In this document: positions 41,997-51,144 of the stretch, one piece after another | Numbering within the stretch: position 1 is the first letter of the stretch | How the letters are laid out: each line of letters opens with the position of its first letter | Source: Gammaproteobacteria bacterium | GTDB lineage: Bacteria; Pseudomonadota; Gammaproteobacteria; Steroidobacterales; Steroidobacteraceae | Assembly: GCA_017577615.1 (NCBI GenBank) | Contig: PKRE01000001.1 | Coordinates: forward strand, 62,001 to 126,000 | Reading direction: 5' to 3' | DNA: 64,000 nucleotides | The notes under the pieces: generated by a model | The model's input: the letters and a program-made list of their open reading frames with translations, nothing else | What the model was told of the DNA's origin: nothing | Databases searched by the model: none | Translations under genes and position numbers: made by a program

Positions 41997-43001
41997 ATGA
42001 GTCGAGAGCTCGTTGGTTCGATCCGCGTCGGCGTCTCGGGATGGCGTTATGCGTCATGGCGCGGCGTGTTCTACCCGCCTGACTTGCCGCAGCGGCTGGA
42101 GCTCTGGTACGCGTCGCGGACCTTCACGAGCATAGAGATCAATGGAACGTTCTATTCCTTGCAGCACCCAGCCTCTTTCTCGCAATGGTATGCAGACACC
42201 CCGCCTGGCTTCGTCTTCTCGGTCAAGGGACCGCGGTTCATCACGCACATGAAACGACTGCGCGACGTCGAAAGACCGCTCGCGAACTTTTTTGCCTCGG
42301 GCTTGTTCAACCTGAAGGAGAAGCTCGGGCCGATCCTGTGGCAGCTGCCGCCCCAAGCCCGCTTCGACGCTGCGCTGCTCGCGGGGTTCTGCGAGCTCTT
42401 ACCGCGGAATTCCCAGGCCGCGCTCGAGCTCGCTCGTAAGCGGGACCGCCGTATGAAAGGTCGCGCACGGCTGGCCATCGATGCGAATCGCCCGCTACGG
42501 CACGCGCTGGAGGTTCGTCACGAGAGCTTCGTCGACGCACGCTTCGTCGAATTGCTGCGACACTTCCGAATCGGGTTGGTGATTGCCGATACAGCGAAGC
42601 GCTGGCCGATGCTGCAGGACGTGACGGCAGATTTTGTCTATATCCGACTACACGGAGACAAGGCACTCTACCAGAGTGGCTACAGCGACCGCGCGCTCAA
42701 GCGCTGGGCTTCCAGAATCGCCGCGTGGCACGCGGGCAAGGCGCCGCCTGACATTCAGACGATCGCCGGCGCTAGCACTACGCTCGCGAAACCCCGCGAC
42801 GTGTTCTGTTATTTCGACAACACCGACGTGAAGCTACGCGCGCCTCGAGACGCACAATCGCTCATGCGCAAGCTGGGCCTCAAGCCGCTGTCAACCGACG
42901 ACTTGTCGGCACCGTCGCCGTCGCAGCGACGAGCGCGTCAACGACGTCCGATGGCTCGCAGCAGCTCCGGCAGCTCGCGCATGTCCGCGAACGTGCGATG
43001 A
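41997..43001 (+). CDS. DUF72 family protein (second copy, longer form)
   Basis: A 334-residue DUF72/YecE protein with IRVGVSGWRYASWRGVFYP, TSIEINGTFYSLQHP, KGPRFITHMKRLRD, ILWQLPPQ, LEVRHESF and VYIRLHGDKALYQSGYS. It is about 90 residues longer than the copy at 8953-9687, and its end is an Arg/Ser-rich tail (SQRRARQRRPMARSSSGSSR) that runs antisense into the HAD gene. The ATG at 41997 is preferred over 41889 because family homology starts at SIRVGVSGW. Confidence 0.9.
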   Translation: MSRELVGSIRVGVSGWRYASWRGVFYPPDLPQRLELWYASRTFTSIEINGTFYSLQHPASFSQWYADTPPGFVFSVKGPRFITHMKRLRDVERPLANFFASGLFNLKEKLGPILWQLPPQARFDAALLAGFCELLPRNSQAALELARKRDRRMKGRARLAIDANRPLRHALEVRHESFVDARFVELLRHFRIGLVIADTAKRWPMLQDVTADFVYIRLHGDKALYQSGYSDRALKRWASRIAAWHAGKAPPDIQTIAGASTTLAKPRDVFCYFDNTDVKLRAPRDAQSLMRKLGLKPLSTDDLSAPSPSQRRARQRRPMARSSSGSSRMSANVR

Positions 43002-43600
43002 ACGCCAGCAACCTGCAATGATTCGCTGGACGTACGGGCGCAGTAACCCAGCACCGTCATGCCCGCTGCAAGGCCTGCCCGTGCACCGACAGGTGAGTCC
43101 TCGACAACGACGCAACTTTGCGGCATCACACCCATCCGTTCGGCCGCAAATAGATAGACATCGGGCGCTGGTTTGCCGCGAGCAACCTGAGTTGCGCTGA
43201 AAAGCCGGCCTTCGAAACGCGGCAGCAAACCCGTGAGACCGAGCGTCACGCGCATCTTCTCGATCTCTCCGCTCGATGCGACACAGAACGGTATGTCGAT
43301 CGCATCGAGCGCTTCGACGATGCCATCGATCGGCCGCAATCCCTCCGCTTCGAACGCAGCGAACGTGCGCCGTTGCAAGCGCTCGACGAAATCCTCCTGC
43401 AGAGGGCGGCCGAGCCGAGCTTCGACCTGCCCCACGCAGTACGCCAACGATCGACCGACGAAGTCGCGGTATATGTCCGCCTCGCTCACCTCGAGCCCGA
43501 GCTCTGCGAGCATCGATGCGAAGACGCGATTGGCAATCGGCTCGCTGTCCACTAGAACGCCGTCACAATCGAAAATGACCAGTTCGAATCCTGTCGTCAT
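42938..43600 (-). CDS. HAD-superfamily phosphatase (beta-phosphoglucomutase-like)
   Basis: A 220-residue HAD hydrolase of subfamily IA. Motif I is VIFDCDGVLVDSEP, motif II is VASSG, the motif III lysine is in ARGKPAPDVYLFAAERMG and motif IV is VVVEDSPVGARAGLAAGM. A helical cap domain lies between. Members dephosphorylate or isomerise sugar phosphates; the substrate is unknown. Its 3' end overlaps the DUF72 gene on the other strand by 64 bp. The ATG at 43600 fits MTTGFELVIFDCDG. Confidence 0.9.
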   Translation of the reverse strand: MTTGFELVIFDCDGVLVDSEPIANRVFASMLAELGLEVSEADIYRDFVGRSLAYCVGQVEARLGRPLQEDFVERLQRRTFAAFEAEGLRPIDGIVEALDAIDIPFCVASSGEIEKMRVTLGLTGLLPRFEGRLFSATQVARGKPAPDVYLFAAERMGVMPQSCVVVEDSPVGARAGLAAGMTVLGYCARTSSESLQVAGVHRTFADMRELPELLRAIGRR

Positions 43601-43816
43601 CGGATACGTCGAAAACACGAGGAAACGGCCTTCAAGGATACTCGACGCGCGTTCTGGAACCTTGTCTCGGGACGAGTACCTCAAGCATCGCCTGCGTCAC
43701 AAATGCACGGCTCGGGCGTACGCTTCGCGAGGTTTCTGAGGCAAAATCCGCAGGCGGGCGGCGAAACACTCGGCGCCTTCTCAGCACATAACTATTAGCG
43801 CATAGGGAGCGATTTC

Positions 43817-44329
43817 ATGAGCAGCGACCCTCTTCAGAATGCGTACGCCCCACCTCAAGCCGAAGTGCAGGACCCCGTCTCAACGGCCTTCGAACCAGCG
43901 AGCCGCGCGCTACGGCTCGGCGGGTGGGCGATCGACGCCGTGATCGGCTTACTCATCATGCTGCCCCTGCTGCTTGGTGCAGGGTTCGCCGTGGTCAGTG
44001 AGAGCCCGGATCCGACCTTGGCATTTGGCGCGGGAGGATTGATCACGGCCGTGGCCGCGATCGCATGGGCAATCATCACGACCATACTCGTGTACCGTAA
44101 CGGCCAGACCATCGGCAAAAAGCTCGTTGGCATCAAGGTCGTTCGCTCCGACGGCTCACGTGCTTCCCTTGCGCGCATCTTCTGGCTCAGGAACGTCGTG
44201 AACATGTTGCCAAGCTTCGTGCCATACCTCGGAATGCTCTACTTCTTCATCGATCACGCTTTCATTTTCGACGATAAGCGCCAATGTATACACGACAAGA
44301 TTGCCGATACGATCGTCGTCATGGCTTGA
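43817..44329 (+). CDS. RDD family membrane protein (operon gene 1)
   Basis: A 170-residue protein with three membrane helices and the RDD signature in modified form (ALRLGGWAIDAVIGLLIMLP, with GGWAID in place of R-x-x-A-x-x-x-D). It also has NGQTIGKKLVGIKVVRSDGS and the closing FDDKRQCIHDKIADTIVV typical of RDD proteins. Function unknown; some RDD proteins act as Na+/H+ antiporters. First gene of an eight-gene run ending with DUF58; AGGGAGC precedes the ATG. Confidence 0.9.
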   Translation: MSSDPLQNAYAPPQAEVQDPVSTAFEPASRALRLGGWAIDAVIGLLIMLPLLLGAGFAVVSESPDPTLAFGAGGLITAVAAIAWAIITTILVYRNGQTIGKKLVGIKVVRSDGSRASLARIFWLRNVVNMLPSFVPYLGMLYFFIDHAFIFDDKRQCIHDKIADTIVVMA

Positions 44330-44339
44330 CGGCACGACC

Positions 44340-45041
44340 GTGAGCAAGGAGGTGCTCGATACGGTCGTCTCCGCCGAGACGCCCGAAGGCATTGCGGTCG
44401 AGCTCAGACCGGCCGGTTTCGGCGCACGATACTTCGCCTACCTGCTCGATCAGTTCATCCGTATCGGCATCGTCTACACGTTCGCGCTCGCGACGATCAT
44501 CATGGGCGGCTTCGGCTTTGGCCTGCTGCTGATCCTGGCGTTTGCGCTCGAATGGCTCTACCCCGTGGCCTTCGAGCTCAGTCGATGGGGCGCCACGCCT
44601 GGTAAGCGCGCGCTCGGCCTCAAGGTTGTGATGGACAACGGCCTTCCGATCACGCCGGCCGCCTCGTTCATACGCAATCTGCTGCGCGCGGCCGATTTCC
44701 TGCCTGCAGCATACGGCGCAGCGGTCGTGAGCATGCTGCTCCGTCGCGACTTCAAACGTCTGGGCGACATTGCGGCCAACACGCTCGTCGTCCATCGTCC
44801 CACGACTCCCGCGCCGGTCGCGATCGAAGATGTGGAGCCGCTGGCGCCGGTACGCCCACTGCAACCGCAAGACCAGGCGGCGGTTGTTGCCCTCGCCGCT
44901 CGCGCGTCGCGTTTGACGCGCGAGCGCTTGGACGAGCTCGCCGCGCTCGCGGCATGGGTTTCCGGCGACATGGGTCGCAGCGGACCCGAGGTCACACGGC
45001 GCGTGCTCGGCGTCGCGCAGTGGCTGCTCGGCCGACGTTGA
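44340..45041 (+). CDS. RDD family membrane protein (operon gene 2)
   Basis: A 233-residue RDD protein: GFGARYFAYLLDQFIRIGIVY holds the R..D signature, then a helix pair, the WGATPGKRALGLKVVMDNGL loop, FKRLGDIAANTLVVHRP and a cytoplasmic helical tail of 60 residues (SRLTRERLDELAALAAW). The GTG at 44340 lies 10 bp after the previous stop; an ATG at 44301 would overlap that gene more deeply. RDD proteins often neighbour MoxR and SpoIIM-like genes, as here. Confidence 0.85.
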   Translation: MSKEVLDTVVSAETPEGIAVELRPAGFGARYFAYLLDQFIRIGIVYTFALATIIMGGFGFGLLLILAFALEWLYPVAFELSRWGATPGKRALGLKVVMDNGLPITPAASFIRNLLRAADFLPAAYGAAVVSMLLRRDFKRLGDIAANTLVVHRPTTPAPVAIEDVEPLAPVRPLQPQDQAAVVALAARASRLTRERLDELAALAAWVSGDMGRSGPEVTRRVLGVAQWLLGRR

Positions 45042-45066
45042 ACCGAGCTCGCAACGGAAGCGGCGT

Positions 45067-46038
45067 ATGACACCTCTGCAGTTCGAGGCACGCTACCAGG
45101 CAGACTGGGAAGAGCTGCAGAGGCTTCTGCACAGGTTGCAACGCCACGAGCGCGTGCCCGAGCCGGTGTCGGCCGAGCGACTGGCCAGCCTGTATCGTCG
45201 CGCCTGCGAGCAGCTCGCGCTCGCTCGAGCGCGAGCCTATCCTACGCACATCATCGAGCGGCTCAACCAGCTCACCTCCGATGCCCATCAGGTGATCTAT
45301 CAACAGCGTGAGCTCGGTCTCGGTCGCCTGCGACGCCTCATCGGGCGGGATTTTCCATGTGTCGTTCGCGCCCACAGTGCATATGTGTGGCTCGCCACGG
45401 CGGTGTTCGCCGTGCCGATGGTGACGCTGGGCCTGCTCGTCTATCTCAATCCTGATCTCATCCTCTCGATCGTCGATCCCCGGACTGCTGCTGCGTTCGA
45501 AGCCATGTACTCGGATACAGCCAAGTCGATCGGCCGTCTAGACAATGCAGAAAGGGACTGGGCCATGTTCGGTTTCTATATACGGCACAACATTGGCATC
45601 GGCTTTCAATGCTTCGCTAGCGGCCTGTTTGCGGGCGTCGGTACCTTGTTCTTCCTTGCGTTCAATGGCGCATACATCGGCGGGATCGCAGGCTATCTCA
45701 CCGAGCGCGGGCTATCCTCGACGTTCTATTCCTTCGTCGTAACGCACGGAGCATTCGAGCTGACTGCCATCGTGCTGACGGGTGCAGCCGGGCTGCGTCT
45801 CGGTCATGCGCTCGTAGCGCCCGGACCGCGCACGCGTCGCGAGGCGCTCATATTGGCAGCGCGCGAAGCAATCGTCATCGTTTACGGTGCGGTCGGGCTG
45901 TTCCTGATCGCCGCCGCCATCGAGGCATTCTGGTCGTCCGCCAGATGGATTCCGCTGCCGCTGAAGTATGGCGTCGCAGCCTGTTGCTGGATCGGCGTGC
46001 TCGGCTACCTGTGGCGTCAAGGTCGTCATGCACGTTGA
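45067..46038 (+). CDS. SpoIIM-like (stage II sporulation protein M family) membrane protein
   Basis: A 323-residue protein. The N-terminal 110 residues are cytoplasmic and helical (YRRACEQLALARARAYP), followed by about five membrane helices with the SpoIIM pattern (FYIRHNIGIGFQCFASGLF, FNGAYIGGIAGYLTE, FVVTHGAFELTAIVLTGAAG). In Bacillus SpoIIM works with SpoIID/P in cell-wall remodelling; in non-sporulating bacteria this family occurs in MoxR operons, where its role is unknown. Confidence 0.9.
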   Translation: MTPLQFEARYQADWEELQRLLHRLQRHERVPEPVSAERLASLYRRACEQLALARARAYPTHIIERLNQLTSDAHQVIYQQRELGLGRLRRLIGRDFPCVVRAHSAYVWLATAVFAVPMVTLGLLVYLNPDLILSIVDPRTAAAFEAMYSDTAKSIGRLDNAERDWAMFGFYIRHNIGIGFQCFASGLFAGVGTLFFLAFNGAYIGGIAGYLTERGLSSTFYSFVVTHGAFELTAIVLTGAAGLRLGHALVAPGPRTRREALILAAREAIVIVYGAVGLFLIAAAIEAFWSSARWIPLPLKYGVAACCWIGVLGYLWRQGRHAR

Positions 46039-46759
46039 GGCACTCGCGATTCGCCTTCGACCGAGAAGCAATGGCGAGGCGGCCGACCTCGGCGTACGGC
46101 TGTGCCAGGCCGCTGCTCCCTCTGTCTTCGGGTGCTATCTAGCCGTCGCGCTGCCGCTCTTCGTCGTATGCCTGGCTTGCTTCGAGCTTGCTCAATGGCT
46201 GCCCACGGTCGCGATCTGGTTGGCCAAGCCGTGGCTCGATCGCACGATCCTGTTCGTGCTCGCACGCGCGGCCTTCGGTCAGAAGACGACACCGTGGGAC
46301 GTGTTCCGGGCACGACGTCAGGTATGGTGGTCGCAGCTCCTCCGCACGTGGACGCAACGACGACTATCTCCTTGGCGCTCACTCACCGGACCTGTTTATC
46401 AGCTCGAGGGCCTGCGCGGGAGTCGGCTGCGCAAGCGCGTGCGACAGGTACGCGCGGGTAAGGCTAGTGCCGGCTTGCTCGTGACGGGCGCATTCAATCT
46501 CGCGGAGGCGGCGATCGTGGCAGCAATCTTGTCACTCTTCGTGTGGCTTACCCCCGAAGGCATGCAACCCACCATCCCGATCCTGCTCGATCCGAGCAAT
46601 CATGGCATCGTGCAGTTCGTGGTCGCGCTCGCGTATGCAGTGGCAGTGGCATTCGTCGAGCCCTTCTATGTCGCCGCCGGATTCGGAGTGTATCTCAACC
46701 GTCGCGTGGAGCTCGAAGCCTGGGACATCGAACAGGAGCTCAGACGTGCCATGCCATAG
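46028..46759 (+). CDS. Uncharacterised membrane protein of the MoxR operon
   Basis: A 243-residue protein with about four predicted helices (CYLAVALPLFVVCLACFELA, LLVTGAFNLAEAAIVAAILS, VVALAYAVAVAFVEPFYVAA) and a basic cytoplasmic loop (RTWTQRRLSPWRSLTG, RGSRLRKRVRQVRAGKAS). I do not recognise a named family. The ATG at 46028 overlaps the SpoIIM gene by 11 bp, and its own end overlaps the next gene by 14 bp, so coupling in the operon is tight. Such proteins regularly precede DUF4129 genes in this type of operon. Confidence 0.75.
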   Translation: MHVEALAIRLRPRSNGEAADLGVRLCQAAAPSVFGCYLAVALPLFVVCLACFELAQWLPTVAIWLAKPWLDRTILFVLARAAFGQKTTPWDVFRARRQVWWSQLLRTWTQRRLSPWRSLTGPVYQLEGLRGSRLRKRVRQVRAGKASAGLLVTGAFNLAEAAIVAAILSLFVWLTPEGMQPTIPILLDPSNHGIVQFVVALAYAVAVAFVEPFYVAAGFGVYLNRRVELEAWDIEQELRRAMP

Positions 46760-47534
46760 TGAGCGCAACCATTCGAGGTTGATTGCACGCCCGTCCATGC
46801 TTGCACTGCTGGCGTGCATCGGGCTCGTTCTCACGCCACTGCGGCTGGCACACGCCAACGAAGCGACCGAACCCAACATCATCCTCGAAGCAGACGTCAC
46901 TGCGGCTGTCGACAAAGTCCGTGCGGACCCGAATCTCGTGCCCACGCAACGGGTGCGCGTACTCAGGTGGGTGAGAGGTGAGAAGCAGGAACGGCCCGCC
47001 TGGCACGAATGGCTGCGCGATTTTTTCCGCTGGGTGGCGGAAAGCAGTCGCGTATTGACGTGGCTCGGAATTGCTGCCGCAGTCGCGTTGCTCGTCTTCT
47101 ATCTCGCGTGCCTCGTAGCCACATTCGATCGCACACGCAACGATCGACCTGCCAGCACCGTGCCCACGCATGTGCGCAACCTCGATATTCGCCCTGAGAG
47201 TCTCCCCGAGGACATCGGCACGGCCGCGTGGGCGCTGTGGGAACAAGGCGACCGTCGCGGCACGTTGTCGTTGCTGTATCGGGGTCTGCTCTCGCGGCTC
47301 GTTCACGAGCACGCCGTTCCCATTCGCGACTCCAGCACCGAAGGCGAGTGTCTCACCCTGGCGCGGAAATGCCTGCCTGCGGAACGCAGCGGCTACGTGG
47401 AGCGGCTCATTCTCATCTGGCAAAGCGCGGTCTACGGAAACGTCCAACCGCAGAACGCCGACGTGCACTCGCTCTGTAAGGAGTTCTCTTCTGCGCTCGC
47501 CGTCAGCGCGCGACCAGCGGAGGCACGCACGTGA
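46746..47534 (+). CDS. DUF4129-like protein with signal peptide and one membrane helix
   Basis: A 262-residue protein. A signal-like segment (MLALLACIGLVLTPLRLAHA) precedes a periplasmic region, one membrane helix (WLGIAAAVALLVFYLACL) and a cytoplasmic domain with the DUF4129-type pattern (TAAWALWEQGDRRGTLSLLYRG-like, HEHAVPIRDSSTEGECLTLA). The GTG at 46746 has AGGAG at 46734-46738; a TTG at 46779 or ATG at 46797 would also give the signal peptide. DUF4129 domains accompany MoxR, DUF58 and transglutaminase genes in many bacteria. Confidence 0.75.
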   Translation: MPCHSERNHSRLIARPSMLALLACIGLVLTPLRLAHANEATEPNIILEADVTAAVDKVRADPNLVPTQRVRVLRWVRGEKQERPAWHEWLRDFFRWVAESSRVLTWLGIAAAVALLVFYLACLVATFDRTRNDRPASTVPTHVRNLDIRPESLPEDIGTAAWALWEQGDRRGTLSLLYRGLLSRLVHEHAVPIRDSSTEGECLTLARKCLPAERSGYVERLILIWQSAVYGNVQPQNADVHSLCKEFSSALAVSARPAEART

Positions 47535-48748
47535 TGCGACGCTGGATCGTCGGTGGCGCGCTGCTCCTCGCCTTCGCGCTGCTCATTGGGTGGATCGCAC
47601 GCAACACCTATTGGGAGGAAATCACCCTCCGGAGAGCGCCACGCGGAGAGGCCGCTCGTAATCCGTTCTACGGAGTGCAACGTCTTGCTACCGAGCTCGG
47701 TGCACGCGCCGAGTGGCGCCGCTCGCTCGGCGAGCTGCCAGACCACCACGATGCGCTACTGGTGCTGGCACACTGGCACTGGGATCTCATCGACACACGG
47801 CGAGCGGAGCTTGAGCGCTGGGTCGAATCCGGCGGCCGACTGCTGCTCGACGGTTCGCTCGCTGGCGGCGAGGAAGCGCTCGCTGAATGGAGCGGCCTGC
47901 GCATGCAGATAGAAGCGGATACAGTCGACCATTGGCTCGCCGGGCCGAGCTTCGATGCTTACGCTCATTGTTGGGACCTCGACCTCACGACAGGTCATTC
48001 CGTGACCAAGCCCGGACGCGACAGTTACACGATCTGCGGCTTGCGAACAAGCGGTGCGATCGCATCGACAACCCCGCTCGAATGGGCAGCCGAAGATGCC
48101 GATGGCATACAAGCGGCGCGCGTCAGAGTCGGGCAAGGCTGGGTCATCCTGATCAACGGCCAGCCGTTCCGCACGCATGAAATCCTGCGCGACGACAATG
48201 GCGTGCTCTTCGTCGATGTCACCTCACTGCGTCGCGGGGATCACGTCATTTTCGTCTCAGACGAGCAACACCACTCGCTGCCCGCGCTCATCTGGCTTCA
48301 CGGCGCCCCTGCCGTGCTGCTGGCGTCGGCCCTGATCGCGCTTGTGCTCTGGCGCAACAGCGTTCGTTTCGGGCCGCTACTCGCGCCGCTCGAGAGCCCG
48401 CGCCGATCGCTCGCCGAACAGATCCGCGGCACGGGACGGTTCCTTCTGAGAGTCGATGGCGGCCGCGCGTTGCATGCCGCCATGGTCAGGGCACTGCACG
48501 AAGCCGCACGTGCAAAGATCGCCAGCTACGACGAGCTGTCTGCAGATGCTCGCATCGCTGCCGTCGCGCGTATCAGCGGCATCGAAGCAGATCTTCTCGC
48601 CGACACGGTGAGCTTTGCCGGTCATTGTACGCGCCATGAGCTCAAGAGCGCAGTTGCATTACTCGACAGGGCGTGCTCTGCGTTGCGTGCTCATGCGGCC
48701 TCGCGGTCTCAGTCAAGGCGGCGCGGCGTATACGTCGAGACTTCGTGA
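47531..48748 (+). CDS. DUF4350-like membrane-anchored protein
   Basis: A 405-residue protein with an N-terminal membrane anchor (WIVGGALLLAFALLIGWIA), a periplasmic glutamine-amidotransferase-like domain as in DUF4350 proteins (NPFYGVQRLATELGARAEW, LERWVESGGRLLLDGSLA), a second helix (AVLLASALIALVLWRNS) and a cytoplasmic tail. The ATGA overlap with the DUF4129-like gene shows coupling. Function unknown beyond association with MoxR systems. Confidence 0.8.
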   Translation: MMRRWIVGGALLLAFALLIGWIARNTYWEEITLRRAPRGEAARNPFYGVQRLATELGARAEWRRSLGELPDHHDALLVLAHWHWDLIDTRRAELERWVESGGRLLLDGSLAGGEEALAEWSGLRMQIEADTVDHWLAGPSFDAYAHCWDLDLTTGHSVTKPGRDSYTICGLRTSGAIASTTPLEWAAEDADGIQAARVRVGQGWVILINGQPFRTHEILRDDNGVLFVDVTSLRRGDHVIFVSDEQHHSLPALIWLHGAPAVLLASALIALVLWRNSVRFGPLLAPLESPRRSLAEQIRGTGRFLLRVDGGRALHAAMVRALHEAARAKIASYDELSADARIAAVARISGIEADLLADTVSFAGHCTRHELKSAVALLDRACSALRAHAASRSQSRRRGVYVETS

Positions 48749-48793
48749 TTGGGATACCCATCGTTCCTAGCGGGGCTTCACAGGCGAACTAAC

Positions 48794-49768
48794 ATGCAAA
48801 CAGAAGCGAGCACGATCACACGAGCAGCTGAGCTCCTCGCGCATCTGCGTGCCACGATCGGACAAGCGATGGTTGGGCAACAGGAAGTCGTCGAGCAGGT
48901 CATCATCACGCTCGTCGCCGCCGGCCATGCGCTCATCGAAGGCGTTCCCGGTTTGGGCAAGACGCTGCTCGTCCGGGCGCTGTCGCGCGCGCTGTCGCTC
49001 GACTATGCGCGCGTGCAGTTCACGCCAGATATGATGCCCTCCGACATCACCGGGCACGCGGTGCTCGATCCGAATACGCGCGAGCTGCGCATCGTTCGCG
49101 GCCCGGTCTTCACGCAGCTGCTTCTCGCGGACGAGATCAATCGCGCGCCGGCGAAGACGCAGAGCGCTTTGCTGGAAGTGATGCAGGAATACCAGGTCAC
49201 GCTCGAAGGCCAGACGCTGTCGCTGCCACAACCCTTCTTCGTGCTCGCAACGCAGAATCCCATCGAAACGGAGGGTACGTATCCGCTTCCCGAAGCGCAG
49301 CTCGACCGCTTTCTGTTAAAGATCGAGATCACCTACCCTTCGCTCGCAGAAGAAGTCGACATCGTGTTACGCACGACCACGAATCAGACGGGACAACAGC
49401 TGCCGCTCGAGAACGTCACACCCTCTCTCAACGAAAGCACAGTGCTCAGCCTGCAGCAGATCGCGGCACGCCAGCGGGTCGCGAACAACGTCGTCGACTA
49501 TGCTGTTCGCATCGTGCGCGCCACGCGCGAGTGGCCGGGCATCGCAATCGGCGCCGGCTCACGCGGTGCCATCGCGCTCGTGCGGGCGGCACGGGTCGTC
49601 GCGCTCATGGCGGGCAGAGATTTCGTCACGCCGGATGACATCAAGCGTGTCGCTCTCCCCGCGCTGAGGCACCGCATCGCGCTCGCGCCCGATGCGCTGC
49701 TCGAAGGGCGCACGACACGGGATCTGCTCACTGCCGTCGTCGAGAGCGTCGCCGCACCACGCACTTGA
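48794..49768 (+). CDS. MoxR family AAA+ ATPase
   Basis: A 324-residue cytoplasmic AAA+ protein with Walker A (EGVPGLGKTLLVRAL), Walker B (LLLADEINRAPAKTQSALLE), sensor 1 (FVLATQNPIETEGTYPLPEAQLDRF) and the C-terminal lid (AVRIVRATREW, GAGSRGAIALVRAARV). MoxR ATPases act as chaperones that mature or remodel proteins together with von Willebrand or DUF58 partners. It is followed by DUF58 with a stop/start overlap. The ATG at 48794 is preferred over 48749 because family homology starts near ITRAAELLAHL. Confidence 0.95.
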   Translation: MQTEASTITRAAELLAHLRATIGQAMVGQQEVVEQVIITLVAAGHALIEGVPGLGKTLLVRALSRALSLDYARVQFTPDMMPSDITGHAVLDPNTRELRIVRGPVFTQLLLADEINRAPAKTQSALLEVMQEYQVTLEGQTLSLPQPFFVLATQNPIETEGTYPLPEAQLDRFLLKIEITYPSLAEEVDIVLRTTTNQTGQQLPLENVTPSLNESTVLSLQQIAARQRVANNVVDYAVRIVRATREWPGIAIGAGSRGAIALVRAARVVALMAGRDFVTPDDIKRVALPALRHRIALAPDALLEGRTTRDLLTAVVESVAAPRT

Positions 49769-51144
49769 TGGCGAGCACAACTGCGATGCGCGTGCGCTTC
49801 GTTCCCGGTAGCGGACTGCTCTTGTGGCTGGCCCTCGGCGTCGTCGTCACGATCGTCGCCTTGGCCGCAGGCATGAGCGTCGCTGCCGCTCATCGCCTCG
49901 CAGGCGCATGGACCGCCGTGCTCATGGCCGCGGCGTTGCTTGATCGGCACATGACCCTCGCCGCTTGGCGAGCGGCAGAGCCGCGCATGACTCGCGCGCT
50001 GCCGGGAGCGTTCGCGCTCGGTGTGCCCGCACACGTGCGGCTCGAGCTGCACGTTGCAGGTGCACAAGTGTGGCAGCTGACGGTGCACGACCATGCCGAT
50101 ACCACCCTACGTGTGACGAGCATGCCCGTTACTATGCGCGCTGAAGGTGGTGGGGTCATCGAGCTCATCTATACCGCCGTGCCAACGCGGCGCGGAGAAC
50201 TCACCTTCGCGCCTGTAGACGTGCGCGTCCGTTCACGACTCGGGCTGCTCGAGCTTTTCGACCGCCTCGGACCGCATGACACACGGCGCTGCTATCCCGA
50301 CTTCGCGCAAATCACGCGCTACGCGTGGCTCGCCGGTGATCGCCGGCTCACCGAGATCGGCATCAAGACCTATCAGCGACGCGGCGAGGGAACGGATTTC
50401 AAGGAGCTTGCCGAGTATCGTATCGGCGACTCGCTGCGCCACATCGATTGGAAAGCGACACTTTGGCACAACAAGCCGATCGTGCGCCAGTATCAAGACG
50501 AGCGCGACCAATGTGTGATTCTGCTACTCGACTGCGGCCGACGCATGCGCGCCGACGACCGCGAGCACGGCATCGGCACATCGCATTTCGATCAAGTGCT
50601 CAACGCCGCCATGCTCCTCTCTTACGTCGCGCTCAAGCACGGCGATGCAGTAGGCGCAATGACGTTCGGCACACCACCGGGCGAGGAGCGCTGGGTACCG
50701 CCGCGGAAAGGGGCTCACACGCTCAATGCTCTCATGAGCGAGCTGTACTCAGTGCAGCCGACCCCGTCACATTCTGATTACCTGACGGCCGCTCAGGGAT
50801 TGCTGCGACGACAGCGCAAGCGCGCTCTCGTCGTTCTCGTTACGAACTTTCGTGACGAGGACGCGAGCGAGCTCGGTCAGGCACTCGAGCTCTTGCGCAC
50901 ACGGCACCTCGTGCTGACGGCGAGCCTTCGCGAGCTGATCGTGAAAGAGCTGCTCCAGCAGGGCGTCGATAGTCTCGACTCCGCCATCGAGGTCGCGAGC
51001 GCGTATCTTTACGAACAAGCCCGCCGCGACGCGTTCCATCGTCTCGCCGCGCGTGACAGCTTGGTCATCGACGCCGAGCCGCAGCGTCTCGGGATCGAGC
51101 TCGTCAATCGCTATCGAGCTGTCAAGAAAGCGGGATTGATATAG
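49768..51144 (+). CDS. DUF58 domain protein (MoxR partner)
   Basis: A 458-residue protein with two N-terminal membrane helices (LLLWLALGVVVTIVALAAGM; LAGAWTAVLMAAALL), a beta-rich middle domain and the DUF58 signature EYRIGDSLRHIDWKATLWHN, followed by a von Willebrand-like fold (QCVILLLDCGRRM). It is the standard MoxR partner. The TGATG overlap with moxR sets the ATG at 49768. The 3' end overlaps the alcohol dehydrogenase gene on the other strand by 23 bp. Last gene of the operon. Confidence 0.92.
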   Translation: MASTTAMRVRFVPGSGLLLWLALGVVVTIVALAAGMSVAAAHRLAGAWTAVLMAAALLDRHMTLAAWRAAEPRMTRALPGAFALGVPAHVRLELHVAGAQVWQLTVHDHADTTLRVTSMPVTMRAEGGGVIELIYTAVPTRRGELTFAPVDVRVRSRLGLLELFDRLGPHDTRRCYPDFAQITRYAWLAGDRRLTEIGIKTYQRRGEGTDFKELAEYRIGDSLRHIDWKATLWHNKPIVRQYQDERDQCVILLLDCGRRMRADDREHGIGTSHFDQVLNAAMLLSYVALKHGDAVGAMTFGTPPGEERWVPPRKGAHTLNALMSELYSVQPTPSHSDYLTAAQGLLRRQRKRALVVLVTNFRDEDASELGQALELLRTRHLVLTASLRELIVKELLQQGVDSLDSAIEVASAYLYEQARRDAFHRLAARDSLVIDAEPQRLGIELVNRYRAVKKAGLI

